From contig NZ_LMGJ01000036.1 of assembly GCF_001427385.1 (NCBI RefSeq), positions 103,535-167,534 of the forward strand: a stretch of 64,000 nt of DNA, given 5' to 3'. The notes under the pieces were generated by a model that ran no database searches, was not told the DNA's origin, and was given only the letters and a program-made list of their open reading frames with translations. Of the stretch, positions 29,171 to 37,304 are shown piece after piece (within the stretch, counting starts at the first letter, position 1; each line of letters opens with the position of its first letter). The stretch is from Mesorhizobium sp. Root157. Its GTDB lineage: Bacteria > Pseudomonadota > Alphaproteobacteria > Rhizobiales > Rhizobiaceae. Both the position numbers and the translations under genes were made by a program.

Positions 29171-29199
29171 CGTCTGCTCCCTTTCTCGAGGTCAGGCAA

Positions 29200-29224
29200 A
29201 ACGCGCATCCAGAACCGAAGTTCC
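29200..29224 (-). promoter_or_regulatory. EcfG-type promoter (78-aa gene)
   Basis: On the minus strand GGAAC (29224-29220), 16 bases, CGTT (29203-29200), exact, 29 bases before the start codon. Confidence 0.82.
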
Positions 29225-29320
29225 GTGGGCTCACGCCTGCCTGCGGGTAAGCGGTGCAACGGCTGCCCCAAACTCAAGGCGTCCTGAGCCGGCATCGCCG
29301 TCGCCGGCCAAAGGGTGGTT

Positions 29321-29530
29321 TCAGCCAACTTCCACGCGGTTGCGTCCCGCAGTCTTCGCCACGTGCAAGGCTTTATCTGCATTGGACAGGAGTGTTTCGA
29401 AACTCACCGAGGCGTGGTCGGTCGAGGTTGAAACGCCAATGCTGACGGTGATCAGCAGTGACGGCAGGCTGCCCGCAATGTGGAAAATCCGGACCGCTTG
29501 GCATATGCGCTCGGCAAGCCGATCAGATGA
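29321..29530 (-). pseudogene. Truncated GGDEF (diguanylate cyclase) C-terminal remnant
   Basis: Read on the minus strand this frame gives LAERICQAVR..LLITVSIGVS..ETLLSNADKALHVAKTAGRNRV and a stop at 29321-29323. That is the last third of a GGDEF domain (the TVSIGVA and ADxALYxAKxxGRN signatures). The catalytic GGDEF half is missing: upstream the frame runs into the 3' end of the DUF2156 gene in a different phase. It is a relic with no own start and no activity expected. Confidence 0.75.
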
Positions 29531-30506
29531 TCCGGCAGACCCACAACAGCTTCAGCAAACGCGGCAGGCTGGGCATTGTGTTGACGGCGAAGTAGGTCTG
29601 CTGCTTCGTTCCGCCATAGCTGTCCTTATGCTTGGCGAGGCTCTGGAACGGATAGATGAACCGGTTGGTCAAGGCGTTGGTATAAACAAACCGAAAGCTG
29701 CGACGCACCAGCCAGTTCTTGTTGAAGTCCTTGTCATGGATTTCATGGAAGGGCGAGACCCCGAGGTGCAGGGTTCGAACGCCTTCGGCCCTGAATTTTT
29801 CGATCGCCGAGTGCAGCAGGTAGTAGCCCGCCAGCGGCTCGATCTCTGGCAACCGCCGCCTGGTCGACGACAGGTAGCCGGTGAGCATGCCGTTCTCGTA
29901 GACCGGGTCGAAAAAGGCGAAGGCGACCGGTTTCCCCGACGGGTCGAAGATGAAGAATTTTCGCACGTCCGGCTCGTCTGCGAGCACGACGGGCCTGACC
30001 AGAAAAGAAAGCTCGTGGCGCTTCGTCGTCCGCGTGCGACGCCATTGCTCGGAGATTGCGCGGGCGCCGTCCGGATGGAGCGCCGCGACAAGGCTTTCTC
30101 GCGCTGTATAGCCGCCCGCCTCGAAGCGCTTGACCGCCGTCCGAAAATTTCGCCTTGACGGTCCGCGGAAATCGAATGTCTTGAGATCGAGCGATGTCTC
30201 GGTCCCCATCTCGTTGATGTAAAAGCCGAGCCCTGACAGCATTTCGGCAGTGGGCCTCGAAATCTGGGCGAAGCAGACATCCTTCTTGGCCGCGATGAAC
30301 TGTTCCAGAAGCGTCTGGCACCGGGTTGCATCAGCCAGAGGGTTGGACAGGACAAAGGCGGTGCGACCCACCATTCTGTAGGCCAGGAACCCGTCGCGGT
30401 CGCCGAAATAGGACAGTCCGGGCTGGAAGGCCGCCGAGTAGGCAAGGGCAAAGCTGCCATGCTGGTGGAGAAGGGCGCGCCGTGTTGCCTCGGGCAGATC
30501 AATCAT
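29523..30506 (-). CDS. DUF2156 / phosphatidylglycerol lysyltransferase C-terminal-like protein
   Basis: This 327-aa protein resembles the soluble C-terminal domain of MprF-type aminoacyl-lipid synthases (DUF2156, a double GNAT fold), without the membrane flippase part. Features include FGDRDGFLAYRMVGRTAFVLSN near the N-terminus, and KPVAFAFFDPVYENGMLTGY followed by YYLLHSAIEKFRAEG. The start at 30506 is uncertain; a GTG at 30518 is possible, and the frame cannot extend past the attachment repeat at 30615. Its 3' end overlaps the GGDEF remnant, so the end of the gene may itself be a deletion junction. Substrate unknown. Confidence 0.72.
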   Translation of the reverse strand: MIDLPEATRRALLHQHGSFALAYSAAFQPGLSYFGDRDGFLAYRMVGRTAFVLSNPLADATRCQTLLEQFIAAKKDVCFAQISRPTAEMLSGLGFYINEMGTETSLDLKTFDFRGPSRRNFRTAVKRFEAGGYTARESLVAALHPDGARAISEQWRRTRTTKRHELSFLVRPVVLADEPDVRKFFIFDPSGKPVAFAFFDPVYENGMLTGYLSSTRRRLPEIEPLAGYYLLHSAIEKFRAEGVRTLHLGVSPFHEIHDKDFNKNWLVRRSFRFVYTNALTNRFIYPFQSLAKHKDSYGGTKQQTYFAVNTMPSLPRLLKLLWVCRII

Positions 30507-30614
30507 CCCGTGATCCACCAAACTGTTCGACCGGGTTAAAATGCAAAATTTTATTGTGCCGTCTGGGCCGGACGGATGCAACAGGTATCGGGCTGCCGGC
30601 AGGCCTCGGAGAAC

Positions 30615-30662
30615 TGGTACGCCCAAGGGGAATCGAACCCCTGTTTGCGCCGTGAGAGGGCG
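30615..30662. repeat. Left attachment repeat (tRNA-Glu 3' fragment)
   Basis: These 48 bases are identical to 49872-49919, starting TGGTACGCCC and ending GAGAGGGCG. The tRNA 5' half is absent here, so this is an attachment site and not a gene. Similarity stops abruptly on both sides. Confidence 0.93.
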
Positions 30663-30680
30663 TAGTCCTTAGAGGCGGTC

Positions 30681-30759
30681 TATTCGCAATTGTTCACGCT
30701 TGTTTTTTATCTGTTCCCTGTCGGTTCTTGAAATTAGGTGGATATATTCGCCATTGTTC
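30681..30759. repeat. Candidate integrase arm-type repeats, set 1
   Basis: TATTCGCAATTGTTC at 30681-30695 and TATTCGCCATTGTTC at 30745-30759 agree at 14 of 15 bases. They lie between the attachment core and the integrase start, where arm-type sites are expected. Confidence 0.55.
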
Positions 30760-30777
30760 GCTATCGTGCGCGGGTGC

Positions 30778-30798
30778 ATATTTGACGGATATTTGACG
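30778..30798. repeat. Candidate arm-type repeats, set 2
   Basis: ATATTTGACG occurs at 30778-30787 and again at 30789-30798, one helical turn apart, just before the integrase gene. TATTTGACGG recurs at the other end of the element (49827-49836). Confidence 0.55.
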
Positions 30799-30814
30799 CA
30801 TTTGGATTTGGGGC

Positions 30815-32149
30815 ATGTCTAAGACCCTCCGCGAAGCATCATTGACGACGCCGAACGCTCGCAAGGGGTTGGCAGAGGGCGTCCATTGGCGCGGCATGAG
30901 CGCTGAAGTCCATTTGGGTTACCGCAAGGGCAAGCGCGCGGGGCGCTGGCTGGTCCGCTGGCGGCTCCCTGATGGCAAATACAAGCAGGAAGGCATAGGC
31001 GCGGCAGACGATGGCATTGCAGCCGATGGCGTCGAGACGCTGAATTTCGAGCAGGCCAGGGCCAAAGCAGCGCGGCATGTCGAGCAGGAGCGCCAGAAGG
31101 CGCGAGACGCCGGCAAGACGCCTATTCCGTCCGTTCGCGAAGTCGTTGAAGCCTATGCCGACGCCCGCAAGGCCAGGGCACAGAAACAGGACGGCGCAAG
31201 GCTTGATGACGCACGCGGAAGGCTGACATTGCATGTGCTTTCCCATGTCATCGCAGACAAATGTCTTGATACCCTCTCGGATGAGGATTTGTCCGACTGG
31301 CGTTCCGGCCTCTCGGACTCTCTCACCAGTTCGACGGTTCGCCGGATCGTCAACGACCTTCGGGCCGCGCTCAATGGTGTGCCGGTCAAGGTCCTGAAGC
31401 GTCTACCAGCCTCTTACCTCAACACGGTCAAGCTTGGCCTTAGAGCCGGCGAGGCAGAGCCAGCCGCGGCTCGCGATGGTGCAGCGCTCCCCGACGCCGA
31501 CATTCGGCGGATCATTGACGCGGCGAAGGCCGTTGATGACGCTGAGGATTGGGCGGGCGACCTGTTCAGAATGGTCGTGGTGCTGGCAGCAACCGGCGCC
31601 CGCTTCTCTCAGGTGCGCCGGCTACTGGTGGGCGACGTGCAGACAGAGCAAGGTCGCCTGATGGTTCCTACCTCGCGCAAGGGGCGCGGGCAGAAGCGCG
31701 CAACGCACACCGCCGTCAGGGTGGGCGATGACGTGATGGAAGCATTGCGACCCGTTGTAACCGGTCGCCGGCCCGCCGAACCGTTGCTTGAGCGCTGGCG
31801 TCATCGACAGGAAAGACCCGATCCCACCAAGAGGCCAGTATGGGTGCGCGACAAGCGCGGCGCATGGAAATCCCCAGCTGAACTGACCCGGCCTTGGGCT
31901 ACCATCACCGAAAGCGCCGGCTTGCCCGCCGATACCGTGCCCTATGCCTTGAGACATTCTAGCATCGTGCGCGGCCTACGCGCCGCCCTCCCGGTCCGCC
32001 TCGTCGCGCAACTGCATGACACGTCAGACAGGATGATCGAACGGCACTACGCCTCGGCAATCGTCAACGCTCTTGACGATTTGGCCGCCGCCGCTGTGGT
32101 GCCGCTGGTGGATGCCGAACGCGGCAAGGTGGTGAAGCTGCGCGGATGA
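30815..32149 (+). CDS. Tyrosine-family site-specific integrase
   Basis: This 444-aa phage integrase has an N-terminal arm-binding region, a core-binding domain (about 105-205) and a catalytic domain. Arg263 is in ATGARFSQVRRL, the second Arg380 in YALRHSS, His401 in LHDTS and nucleophile Tyr412 in ERHYA. Tyr377 stands where the first His of HxxR is usual, a tolerated change. It is the first gene inside the left attachment repeat and reads inwards. It should recombine tRNA-Glu with the element's own site. Confidence 0.92.
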   Translation: MSKTLREASLTTPNARKGLAEGVHWRGMSAEVHLGYRKGKRAGRWLVRWRLPDGKYKQEGIGAADDGIAADGVETLNFEQARAKAARHVEQERQKARDAGKTPIPSVREVVEAYADARKARAQKQDGARLDDARGRLTLHVLSHVIADKCLDTLSDEDLSDWRSGLSDSLTSSTVRRIVNDLRAALNGVPVKVLKRLPASYLNTVKLGLRAGEAEPAAARDGAALPDADIRRIIDAAKAVDDAEDWAGDLFRMVVVLAATGARFSQVRRLLVGDVQTEQGRLMVPTSRKGRGQKRATHTAVRVGDDVMEALRPVVTGRRPAEPLLERWRHRQERPDPTKRPVWVRDKRGAWKSPAELTRPWATITESAGLPADTVPYALRHSSIVRGLRAALPVRLVAQLHDTSDRMIERHYASAIVNALDDLAAAAVVPLVDAERGKVVKLRG

Positions 32150-32320
32150 AAATTGACGATATGGCAAGAGCTGGCACCGACAAAACTGACAAAAACCCCT
32201 TCCCTCGCTTTTGAGGAAAAGGTCTTAACCCGAACTCGCAGGGATAGGCCGGCCAGCCGACAAGCCGGGGTGCACCTCCCGGTTTCCCTACGGTCCACAA
32301 GGGTGCTCGCGAGGTGCGCG

Positions 32321-33793
32321 ATGAGTGATCCGATCCCAGAAGGTTATATCTCTCTCACGGAAGCATGGGAGTCTTACGTTCGGGAATGTCTGGGAAAAAC
32401 GGACCCAGAGCATTTGGTGGAACCATTTGCCAATGCTGAATTGCACGCCTTTATCCGGTTTCCTCAGTCCGACCAGAACTACAGGTTACCTCCCTCATCA
32501 TGGCGCGAGCAGTTTTTTTCTGACCGTGCCTTTCTGGCCGACACTATCGCTCGTACCGAAGATGACCCTTGGTCAAAGTTTTCCGGTCGCACACCGTTCG
32601 TGAGTGAAACAGAGTTTCAACGATGGCTAGTGGAACACTGCCGCAGAGAGCGAAAAGCACTGGAGAGGCAGTTTGATCCCTTTGCGGAAGCTTGGTGGAC
32701 CTTGCCAATGGCTGTCAAATGGATCGCAAAACGTACGCCAGATGCTGTACGTGAAACATGGGACGCATTCCGCCAAAGAATAGGCGGTGATCTGAAAGCG
32801 TCGATTGTGCTGATGGACCCTGACGAAGGGCCACTCGGCGCGGCGCAGGAGCTATTGAGCAGGGCCGCCTCTGGCGCGATCCAGATAATCGCACGGCGCG
32901 CAATCGACGACGATATTGTCACAATCCCCGCGAATGAGATTCCATATTTGTCGCTCACTTTCGACGGCCCGCCTGCGTTTGCGGCGCGCTTTGAGAAAGG
33001 GGCAAATGGCGGGAGTGGTACGGTTGTCTATCGCGACATGCGTGTTCCGTCTTCCGATCTGAAACGGGTTTGGCCCCGCCTGGCTAACCCAAGTCTTACG
33101 AAGGAAAGCCCCAATGCACCGGCCCAGGAGGGTACCCCGCACTCTCACCAACAAAGCCCGGAGGTATCTTCAGGGGCCTACATGTTTCTAGGCCAGGCTG
33201 TAGAGTGGATCATTTGTCGGGGGCAACCCGCTGATTCCAGTCATGTCGCCGCGAGGCTGGAGGCCGCCGAACGCGAATTGTTCGGCTTCCTTGATACGGA
33301 GAACGTCACGGTCGAGGGGTATCCCATCAATGGTAGGGCAAGGGTCTATGAGAGCCTACCAGCAGGGATTTGGGCCAATATGAACCGAAGATACGATTCC
33401 GGCCTTATGTTTTCGTCCATCGACGACACCGAAGAGCGGGAGGACGGTGGCACGGTGCACGTTGGCGACCTTCAATGGAACGGCGTAAGGCTAGCCACCA
33501 GCGTGGTGCTGAAACGCTGGCCGCCCGCAGACGCTCCAACCGAACAGCCAAAATCCATAGGCAGGCGCCCTCGCTATGATTGGGAGGCCTTCGACAAGGT
33601 GGCGCTTGCAAAGCTAGATGAAGAAGGCGCCTTCGATCCGAGTGTCGACACCCAATGGAATAAGGCGACGTTCGAGCGGTATATGGCGACCTGGTGCCAA
33701 AACAATTGGGGGAATGAGCCCGGTGAATCGACCATCCGTTCCAGGCTTTCCGAAATAGAAGCAGCCTATTTGGAAGGCCGAAAAGGCCAATAA
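32321..33793 (+). CDS. 490-aa unknown protein next to the integrase
   Basis: No domain recognised. The protein is soluble, Trp- and Pro-rich, and starts MSDPIPEGYISLTEAWESYV, a pattern reminiscent of DNA-binding or targeting start motifs in unknown phage genes. The C-terminal part (RRPRYDWEAFDKVALAKLDEEG, then NWGNEPGESTIRSRLSEI) looks like a helical DNA- or protein-binding module. It starts at the ATG at 32321 with GAGGTG upstream; the frame is open from 32153 but that part has no coding character. Base composition is lower in GC than the host genes. Confidence 0.75.
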   Translation: MSDPIPEGYISLTEAWESYVRECLGKTDPEHLVEPFANAELHAFIRFPQSDQNYRLPPSSWREQFFSDRAFLADTIARTEDDPWSKFSGRTPFVSETEFQRWLVEHCRRERKALERQFDPFAEAWWTLPMAVKWIAKRTPDAVRETWDAFRQRIGGDLKASIVLMDPDEGPLGAAQELLSRAASGAIQIIARRAIDDDIVTIPANEIPYLSLTFDGPPAFAARFEKGANGGSGTVVYRDMRVPSSDLKRVWPRLANPSLTKESPNAPAQEGTPHSHQQSPEVSSGAYMFLGQAVEWIICRGQPADSSHVAARLEAAERELFGFLDTENVTVEGYPINGRARVYESLPAGIWANMNRRYDSGLMFSSIDDTEEREDGGTVHVGDLQWNGVRLATSVVLKRWPPADAPTEQPKSIGRRPRYDWEAFDKVALAKLDEEGAFDPSVDTQWNKATFERYMATWCQNNWGNEPGESTIRSRLSEIEAAYLEGRKGQ

Positions 33794-33900
33794 TTCTAAA
33801 CTGGCCTTTCTGGCCTTTCCGTCCGATTTTTCGAACAGACGGAAACAGTTTCTCCGCATGCACCGCGTTGCGTTCTGGTGCGTCCACCGGAGAAATAAAC

Positions 33901-34077
33901 ATGACCAAACTTTCCGTAACAGTCCCCGAAGCGGTCCAGTTGACGGGCATCGGGCGTAGTAGCCTCTACAAGCTCTTTTCTGAGGGGAAGATTATCCCTC
34001 GCAAGAGCGGCAAGCGCACTTTGGTCCTCGTTGAGGATCTGAAGCGCTACGTCGAAAATCTTCCGGCGGCATCGTGA
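33901..34077 (+). CDS. AlpA/excisionase-like helix-turn-helix protein
   Basis: This 58-aa protein is a single MerR-like winged helix: VPEAVQLTGIGRSSLYKLFSEGKI then RKSGKRTLVLVEDLKRYV. This is the HTH_17/AlpA/Xis pattern. GGAGAA lies before the ATG. Such proteins control excision or integrase expression of an element. It stands between the unknown 490-aa gene and a run of tightly packed small genes. Confidence 0.85.
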   Translation: MTKLSVTVPEAVQLTGIGRSSLYKLFSEGKIIPRKSGKRTLVLVEDLKRYVENLPAAS

Positions 34078-34086
34078 GGTGCCGTC

Positions 34087-34302
34087 ATGTCTCCATATAG
34101 TGAAACGCCGCTCCTGATAGGCTCAATTGTCAGGAACGGCGGATCGGTAGTCGAAAAGATTTGGACCCCTTCCGAATACCGCAATCCGCCTCTCTCCGCA
34201 ACGGAATTTGCCGCCTCAGTCGTGTCGCGGCGATTCCATCTCCCCATTTCAACCGCCCGGCTGGTCTGTGAACTCGCCGGCATCGGAGGGTTGCGCGCAT
34301 GA
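34087..34302 (+). CDS. 71-aa unknown protein
   Basis: No domain recognised. It starts 9 bases after the excisionase stop and overlaps the next start by 4 bases (ATGA), which supports it as part of one coupled operon. The second half (ATEFAASVVSRRFHLPISTARLVCELAGIG) could be a small helical DNA-binding unit. Confidence 0.62.
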   Translation: MSPYSETPLLIGSIVRNGGSVVEKIWTPSEYRNPPLSATEFAASVVSRRFHLPISTARLVCELAGIGGLRA

Positions 34303-34592
34303 GCGACAAACTTCGTCTTATCGCCAAGATTGAGCCTGACGGCGGCGTCCATGAAGTCATCGGACGCGATGCATGGGCTTTGAAGAACCTGATTGCAGCC
34401 GGCAAGCGGGGCTGTACCCCGATTGACCACCCCGGCCCGCGCTGGAGCCACTATGTCTACAAGCTTCGTGGCATGGGCTTCATCATCGAAACCGTGCACG
34501 AAGAACATGGTGGCCCGTTCGCCGGAACACATGCCCGGTATGTCCTGCATTCGGTCGTCACCATCCGCCAGGAAATGGGGAGGGCTGCCTGA
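34299..34592 (+). CDS. Small winged-helix protein
   Basis: This 97-aa protein has the short winged-helix pattern often seen in rhizobial phage genomes: WALKNLIAAGKRGCTPIDHP, then WSHYVYKLRGMGFIIET, then HARYVL. It is coupled by 4-base overlap to the gene before and by 1 base (TGATG) to the gene after. It probably acts as a DNA-binding regulator or helps replication. Confidence 0.7.
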   Translation: MSDKLRLIAKIEPDGGVHEVIGRDAWALKNLIAAGKRGCTPIDHPGPRWSHYVYKLRGMGFIIETVHEEHGGPFAGTHARYVLHSVVTIRQEMGRAA

Positions 34593-34858
34593 TGGGCATT
34601 GTTCCCTTCCCAAACTTCGTCGGTGTCGAAATCAACAGCGGCAAGGTGCAGTCAGCAACGGTGACCGACGAAAACGGCACACGGCCTGTCCTGAGCGATA
34701 TCGGGCGCTTCTTCTACTATGTCGATGTGATCGAACCTGACGGCGGTCGCATCAGCATGTGGGATGGCACCAACAAAGCCGAAGCTGTCCGGCAAGCCAA
34801 TCTTCTCGCCTTGGATTTCGGCGGGAAGATCTGCGACCGGACAGGACGCGAGCAATGA
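34592..34858 (+). CDS. 88-aa unknown protein
   Basis: No domain recognised. A compact, mixed alpha/beta sequence beginning MGIVPFPNFVGVEIN, with SDIGRFFYYVDVIEPDGGRI in the middle. Start and stop overlap its neighbours, so it belongs to the same operon as the winged-helix protein and the replication-type protein. Confidence 0.62.
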   Translation: MGIVPFPNFVGVEINSGKVQSATVTDENGTRPVLSDIGRFFYYVDVIEPDGGRISMWDGTNKAEAVRQANLLALDFGGKICDRTGREQ

Positions 34859-35343
34859 GCAGCCGCAAATTCTCAATGGTATCCCCGGCCATTTGGCGGC
34901 CGGGGAGGTTCCTGTCTCTCGGCGATCCGAAAGCGCAGATGCTCTACCTGTATTTCCTCACCTGTGAGCATCAGAACAGTGCTGGATGCTTCCGCCTGCC
35001 AGATGGCTATGCCTGCGCGGATTTGGGGTGGCTGCTTCCGCAGTACGTCGATGTTCGCCAAAAGCTGATTGCGGGAGAGATGATCGCCTTCGATTCCGAA
35101 ACCTCCACGATCTATATCGAGCGATGGTTTCAGCACTGCGCGGCAATGTCGGACAAGCACGCTATTGGCATCCGCAAGACCATCTCGGCCATTGAAAGTG
35201 ACGTGATCCGGGAAAAGGTCGAGGCCGATTTCGAGGCGTCGGAAACTCTGAGAAAAGGAGTTCAGAACCCGATCGACACGCCGTTCTCGAATGGATCGTC
35301 GCGCCTCATCAACTCCAACTTTCTGAGCGGGAGGGGCCGATGA
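34855..35343 (+). CDS. Phage replication-initiation-like protein (N-terminal part)
   Basis: This 162-aa protein begins MSSRKFSMVSPAIWRPGRF and contains LYLYFLTCEHQNSAGCFRLPDGYACADLGW, typical of replication-organiser proteins of rhizobial phages with a DnaD/winged-helix N-terminus. Such proteins usually continue into a low-complexity linker and a C-terminal domain. Here the frame stops at 35343 and the linker-like tract continues in other frames, so the protein may be truncated. Starts at the 4-base ATGA overlap with the previous gene. Confidence 0.68.
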   Translation: MSSRKFSMVSPAIWRPGRFLSLGDPKAQMLYLYFLTCEHQNSAGCFRLPDGYACADLGWLLPQYVDVRQKLIAGEMIAFDSETSTIYIERWFQHCAAMSDKHAIGIRKTISAIESDVIREKVEADFEASETLRKGVQNPIDTPFSNGSSRLINSNFLSGRGR

Positions 35344-35702
35344 CGGGCATACCCTATCGATGCGGTATCAATACCCTACCGATAAACAGAAACGGAAACG
35401 TAAAACATAAACGGAAACGGAGACGGAAAGGACACCGAGAAAAAAACAAAAAAAAAATTTGAAACTTCCGCTTTCGCTTCGCTTCAGCGGGCGCTGGCGC
35501 GCCTCTGTTTTTCTCACTCTTTCGACAGAGTGAAATCTTCAACGGCCTACAGGTTGAAATGTCGCAAGGGGCTTATGAGAAAGAGGGGTCGCAACGGCAG
35601 TGCCCATCATGCCAGGGCGTTCGCGTCGGAGGGGTTGGCACGATAGACAATTCTAAGCCTCTCACACTCCGATGGCTGCCAACGAAGGCCCTAACGACCT
35701 AG
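35340..35702 (+). pseudogene. Broken continuation of the replication gene
   Basis: A frame from the ATG at 35340 (overlapping the previous stop) runs through a Lys/Arg/Asn-rich stretch to a TGA at 35460-35462. It then stays open in the same phase to 35702, encoding a segment with a CPSC motif (RQCPSCQGVRVGG). Poly-A and repeated AAACGG make slippage likely. I read it as a decayed linker and C-terminal part of the replication protein; a programmed frameshift or stop readthrough is the less likely alternative. Confidence 0.5.
35381..35459 (+). repeat. Purine-rich repeat tract, possible origin
   Basis: AAACGGAAACG occurs at 35390-35400 and 35409-35419, followed by GGAGACGGAAAGG and runs of seven and ten As ending TTT. 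The strand is almost free of pyrimidines other than C in ACG, in strong contrast to the GC-rich surroundings. Sitting in or just after a replication-type gene, it could be an iteron or unwinding region. Confidence 0.5.
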
Positions 35703-36034
35703 CAAACTCGCAAGACGGCACCAGATGCGATATTCTGCAGCCTGCAAGAACGGGGCGCGCGACCATGCTCGATCTAGGTGAAGTTCTCGACCCATTTCGC
35801 AAGCAGGTAATCGATATCAAGGACGCGCTTGCCCGCGCCCGCTATCTCTATGACGGCCTCGACCTGATCTTGGAGAACGTCGAAGATCCAAAGATCCGCG
35901 GAGCCTCGCAAGAGGTTTTCGCGTGCGCCAGCGAAAGGATAGACGCAATCGACGCGATGTTGGACGAGTTTTATCGGCAGTTGTCTTCCGCGGATCGGAC
36001 GCTGGAGAGTCACAAGGCCAATCCGAGAACATAG
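35672..36034 (+). CDS. 120-aa unknown protein
   Basis: No domain recognised. The region from residue 32 (MLDLGEVLDPFRKQVIDIKDALARARYLYDGLDLIL) is helical and coding-like, so the ATG at 35765 (90 aa) is an alternative start. Neither start has a clear ribosome site. It converges with the 112-aa gene. Confidence 0.5.
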   Translation: MAANEGPNDLANSQDGTRCDILQPARTGRATMLDLGEVLDPFRKQVIDIKDALARARYLYDGLDLILENVEDPKIRGASQEVFACASERIDAIDAMLDEFYRQLSSADRTLESHKANPRT

Positions 36035-36048
36035 TGCTATTGTGTGTT

Positions 36049-36387
36049 TTATCGGCTCGGAGACATAGGTAGGGCGATAGGCTGCACTTGCGCTGGTAAA
36101 ATTGGCTGGCGAGCGCCGCCCTCATTTTCCCATCGATCGAGTGATTTCCGCATTTGTGCCTTCTTAAGGGCGTGCGCCGATATATCGGGCATTCCCATGA
36201 ACACCGCGACAAGGTCGTCCTCGCGAACAGTACCTCGTTGGAATTCGCCAACCATTATCGAGGCAACCTGCTCTTCTTCCGGTGAGTGCCGCTCCAAATC
36301 GTAGAGCAGGCGAACTTCACCTAGCGCTCGTTCAATCATCGCCATGTTGGCGGGTGTTAGATATTGTTGGAATTGTGTGGAAGACAT
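36049..36387 (-). CDS. 112-aa unknown protein
   Basis: No domain recognised. Starts MSSTQFQQYLTPANMAMIERAL and is helical throughout with a basic tail. The start at 36387 is firm: AAAGGAGG lies 8 bases before it, one of the best ribosome sites in the element. The frame stays open further upstream but without coding character. Transcribed against the neighbouring replication operon, as is the next small gene. Confidence 0.65.
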   Translation of the reverse strand: MSSTQFQQYLTPANMAMIERALGEVRLLYDLERHSPEEEQVASIMVGEFQRGTVREDDLVAVFMGMPDISAHALKKAQMRKSLDRWENEGGARQPILPAQVQPIALPMSPSR

Positions 36388-36618
36388 GAATATCCTCCTT
36401 TCGTTGGGGCTAAGGATTGCAAGGCCCTCATCTGGCAGCGCCCTTGTCAGAAGCCGCCAGTGATTAAGGATAGACCTTAAGTCAGTGGTAAGCAAACGGC
36501 ACGGCCGTTCCCACTGGTCAGGCCGATCTGCATCCAACCTTTGGCTTGCCGGTATCTGCAGGTTCTCTGAGAAGACCAGCGTCAGTGGCCGCATGCGCCC
36601 TGCCTTCCACCCCACTTA

Positions 36619-36849
36619 TCAATCGCTAGACGCGGGCCGCTTAGCCATCAACCCGACCGGCTTCACCTGTTCCGCCGCTTCCATGAACCGAGCGATTGTC
36701 TCGATCCATGCACCTGTCTTCGTCGGGATTTCTTCCAGATCGTCCAGCCACGCATTGACGAGCAACACATCGCAGCCCAGCGCTTGGGCCAGCGTGTCCG
36801 GCGTCCAGCGGATTATGGCGAGGCAATCTTCAAGACGATTGGGCGTCAT
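36619..36849 (-). CDS. 76-aa XRE-like small protein
   Basis: The sequence MTPNRLEDCLAIIRWTPDTLAQALGCDVLLVNAWLDDLEEIP has the shape of a lambda/XRE helix-turn-helix with a C-terminal IARFMEAAE helix. Similar short proteins are common in rhizobial phages. The ATG at 36849 fits the family start better than the one at 36882. Possible accessory repressor. Confidence 0.6.
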   Translation of the reverse strand: MTPNRLEDCLAIIRWTPDTLAQALGCDVLLVNAWLDDLEEIPTKTGAWIETIARFMEAAEQVKPVGLMAKRPASSD

Positions 36850-37019
36850 CCCTCGATCTAACCGCTTTTCCCCACTGATCACAAGCGGCTGTCACTCCAT
36901 ATCCGGCACATCACCGCTGACAAACAACGTTGTCGGCGGGCCATACTCCCCAACGTCGGGATTAGCCTCTCCGCCTCGATCTTTCCACCGATTGCGTTGG
37001 TGCACAACCACTGAGTTGT

Positions 37020-37060
37020 ACAATGCTGGACGCTACGGGACAATCGTGGACGCCAGCGGG
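37020..37060. repeat. Tandem direct repeat upstream of the RHH gene
   Basis: ACAATGCTGGACGCTACGGG (37020-37039) is followed at once by ACAATCGTGGACGCCAGCGGG (37040-37060), with ACAAT and TGGACGC shared. It lies 92 bases before the ribbon-helix-helix gene in a 302-base gap (36850-37151) without a gene. It could be its operator. Confidence 0.5.
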
Positions 37061-37151
37061 CAATACACTAAGATGCTGATTTAATTATCTTTTTGTGGTT
37101 ACAAGGTGGGCCCGCCCGTGCTAGACTGTTTCGCAATAAATGGAGGCAGTC

Positions 37152-37304
37152 ATGCGCTTTTCAGAACCGATGAATGAGGTAATCCGGGTGCGTGTCGCGA
37201 CAGACGAAAAGCGCCACCTAGAAGAACTGGCCCGTCTCCGCGGCGTGACCCTGTCTGACCTCTTGCGGGGAAACGCAACGCAGGTTGCGAGGGTTGCCGC
37301 GTGA
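37152..37304 (+). CDS. 50-aa ribbon-helix-helix-like protein
   Basis: The sequence NEVIRVRVATDEKRHLEELARLRGVTLSDLLRG is a short beta strand followed by two helices, the pattern of CopG/Arc/MobC-type RHH proteins. GGAGG lies 6 bases before the ATG. It ends in an overlap with the next gene. It could be a transcription repressor or an antitoxin-like protein, but no toxin gene follows. Confidence 0.7.
   Translation: MRFSEPMNEVIRVRVATDEKRHLEELARLRGVTLSDLLRGNATQVARVAA

Noticed and set aside
30615..30690. A second tRNA-Glu gene at the left end of the element
   Set aside because: Only the 3' 48 bases match; the D arm and 5' acceptor strand are missing, so it is an attachment remnant.
36485..37084. 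A 199-aa plus-strand gene between the small minus-strand genes
   Set aside because: Low-quality composition, no ribosome site, and it is antisense to a better-supported 76-aa gene.
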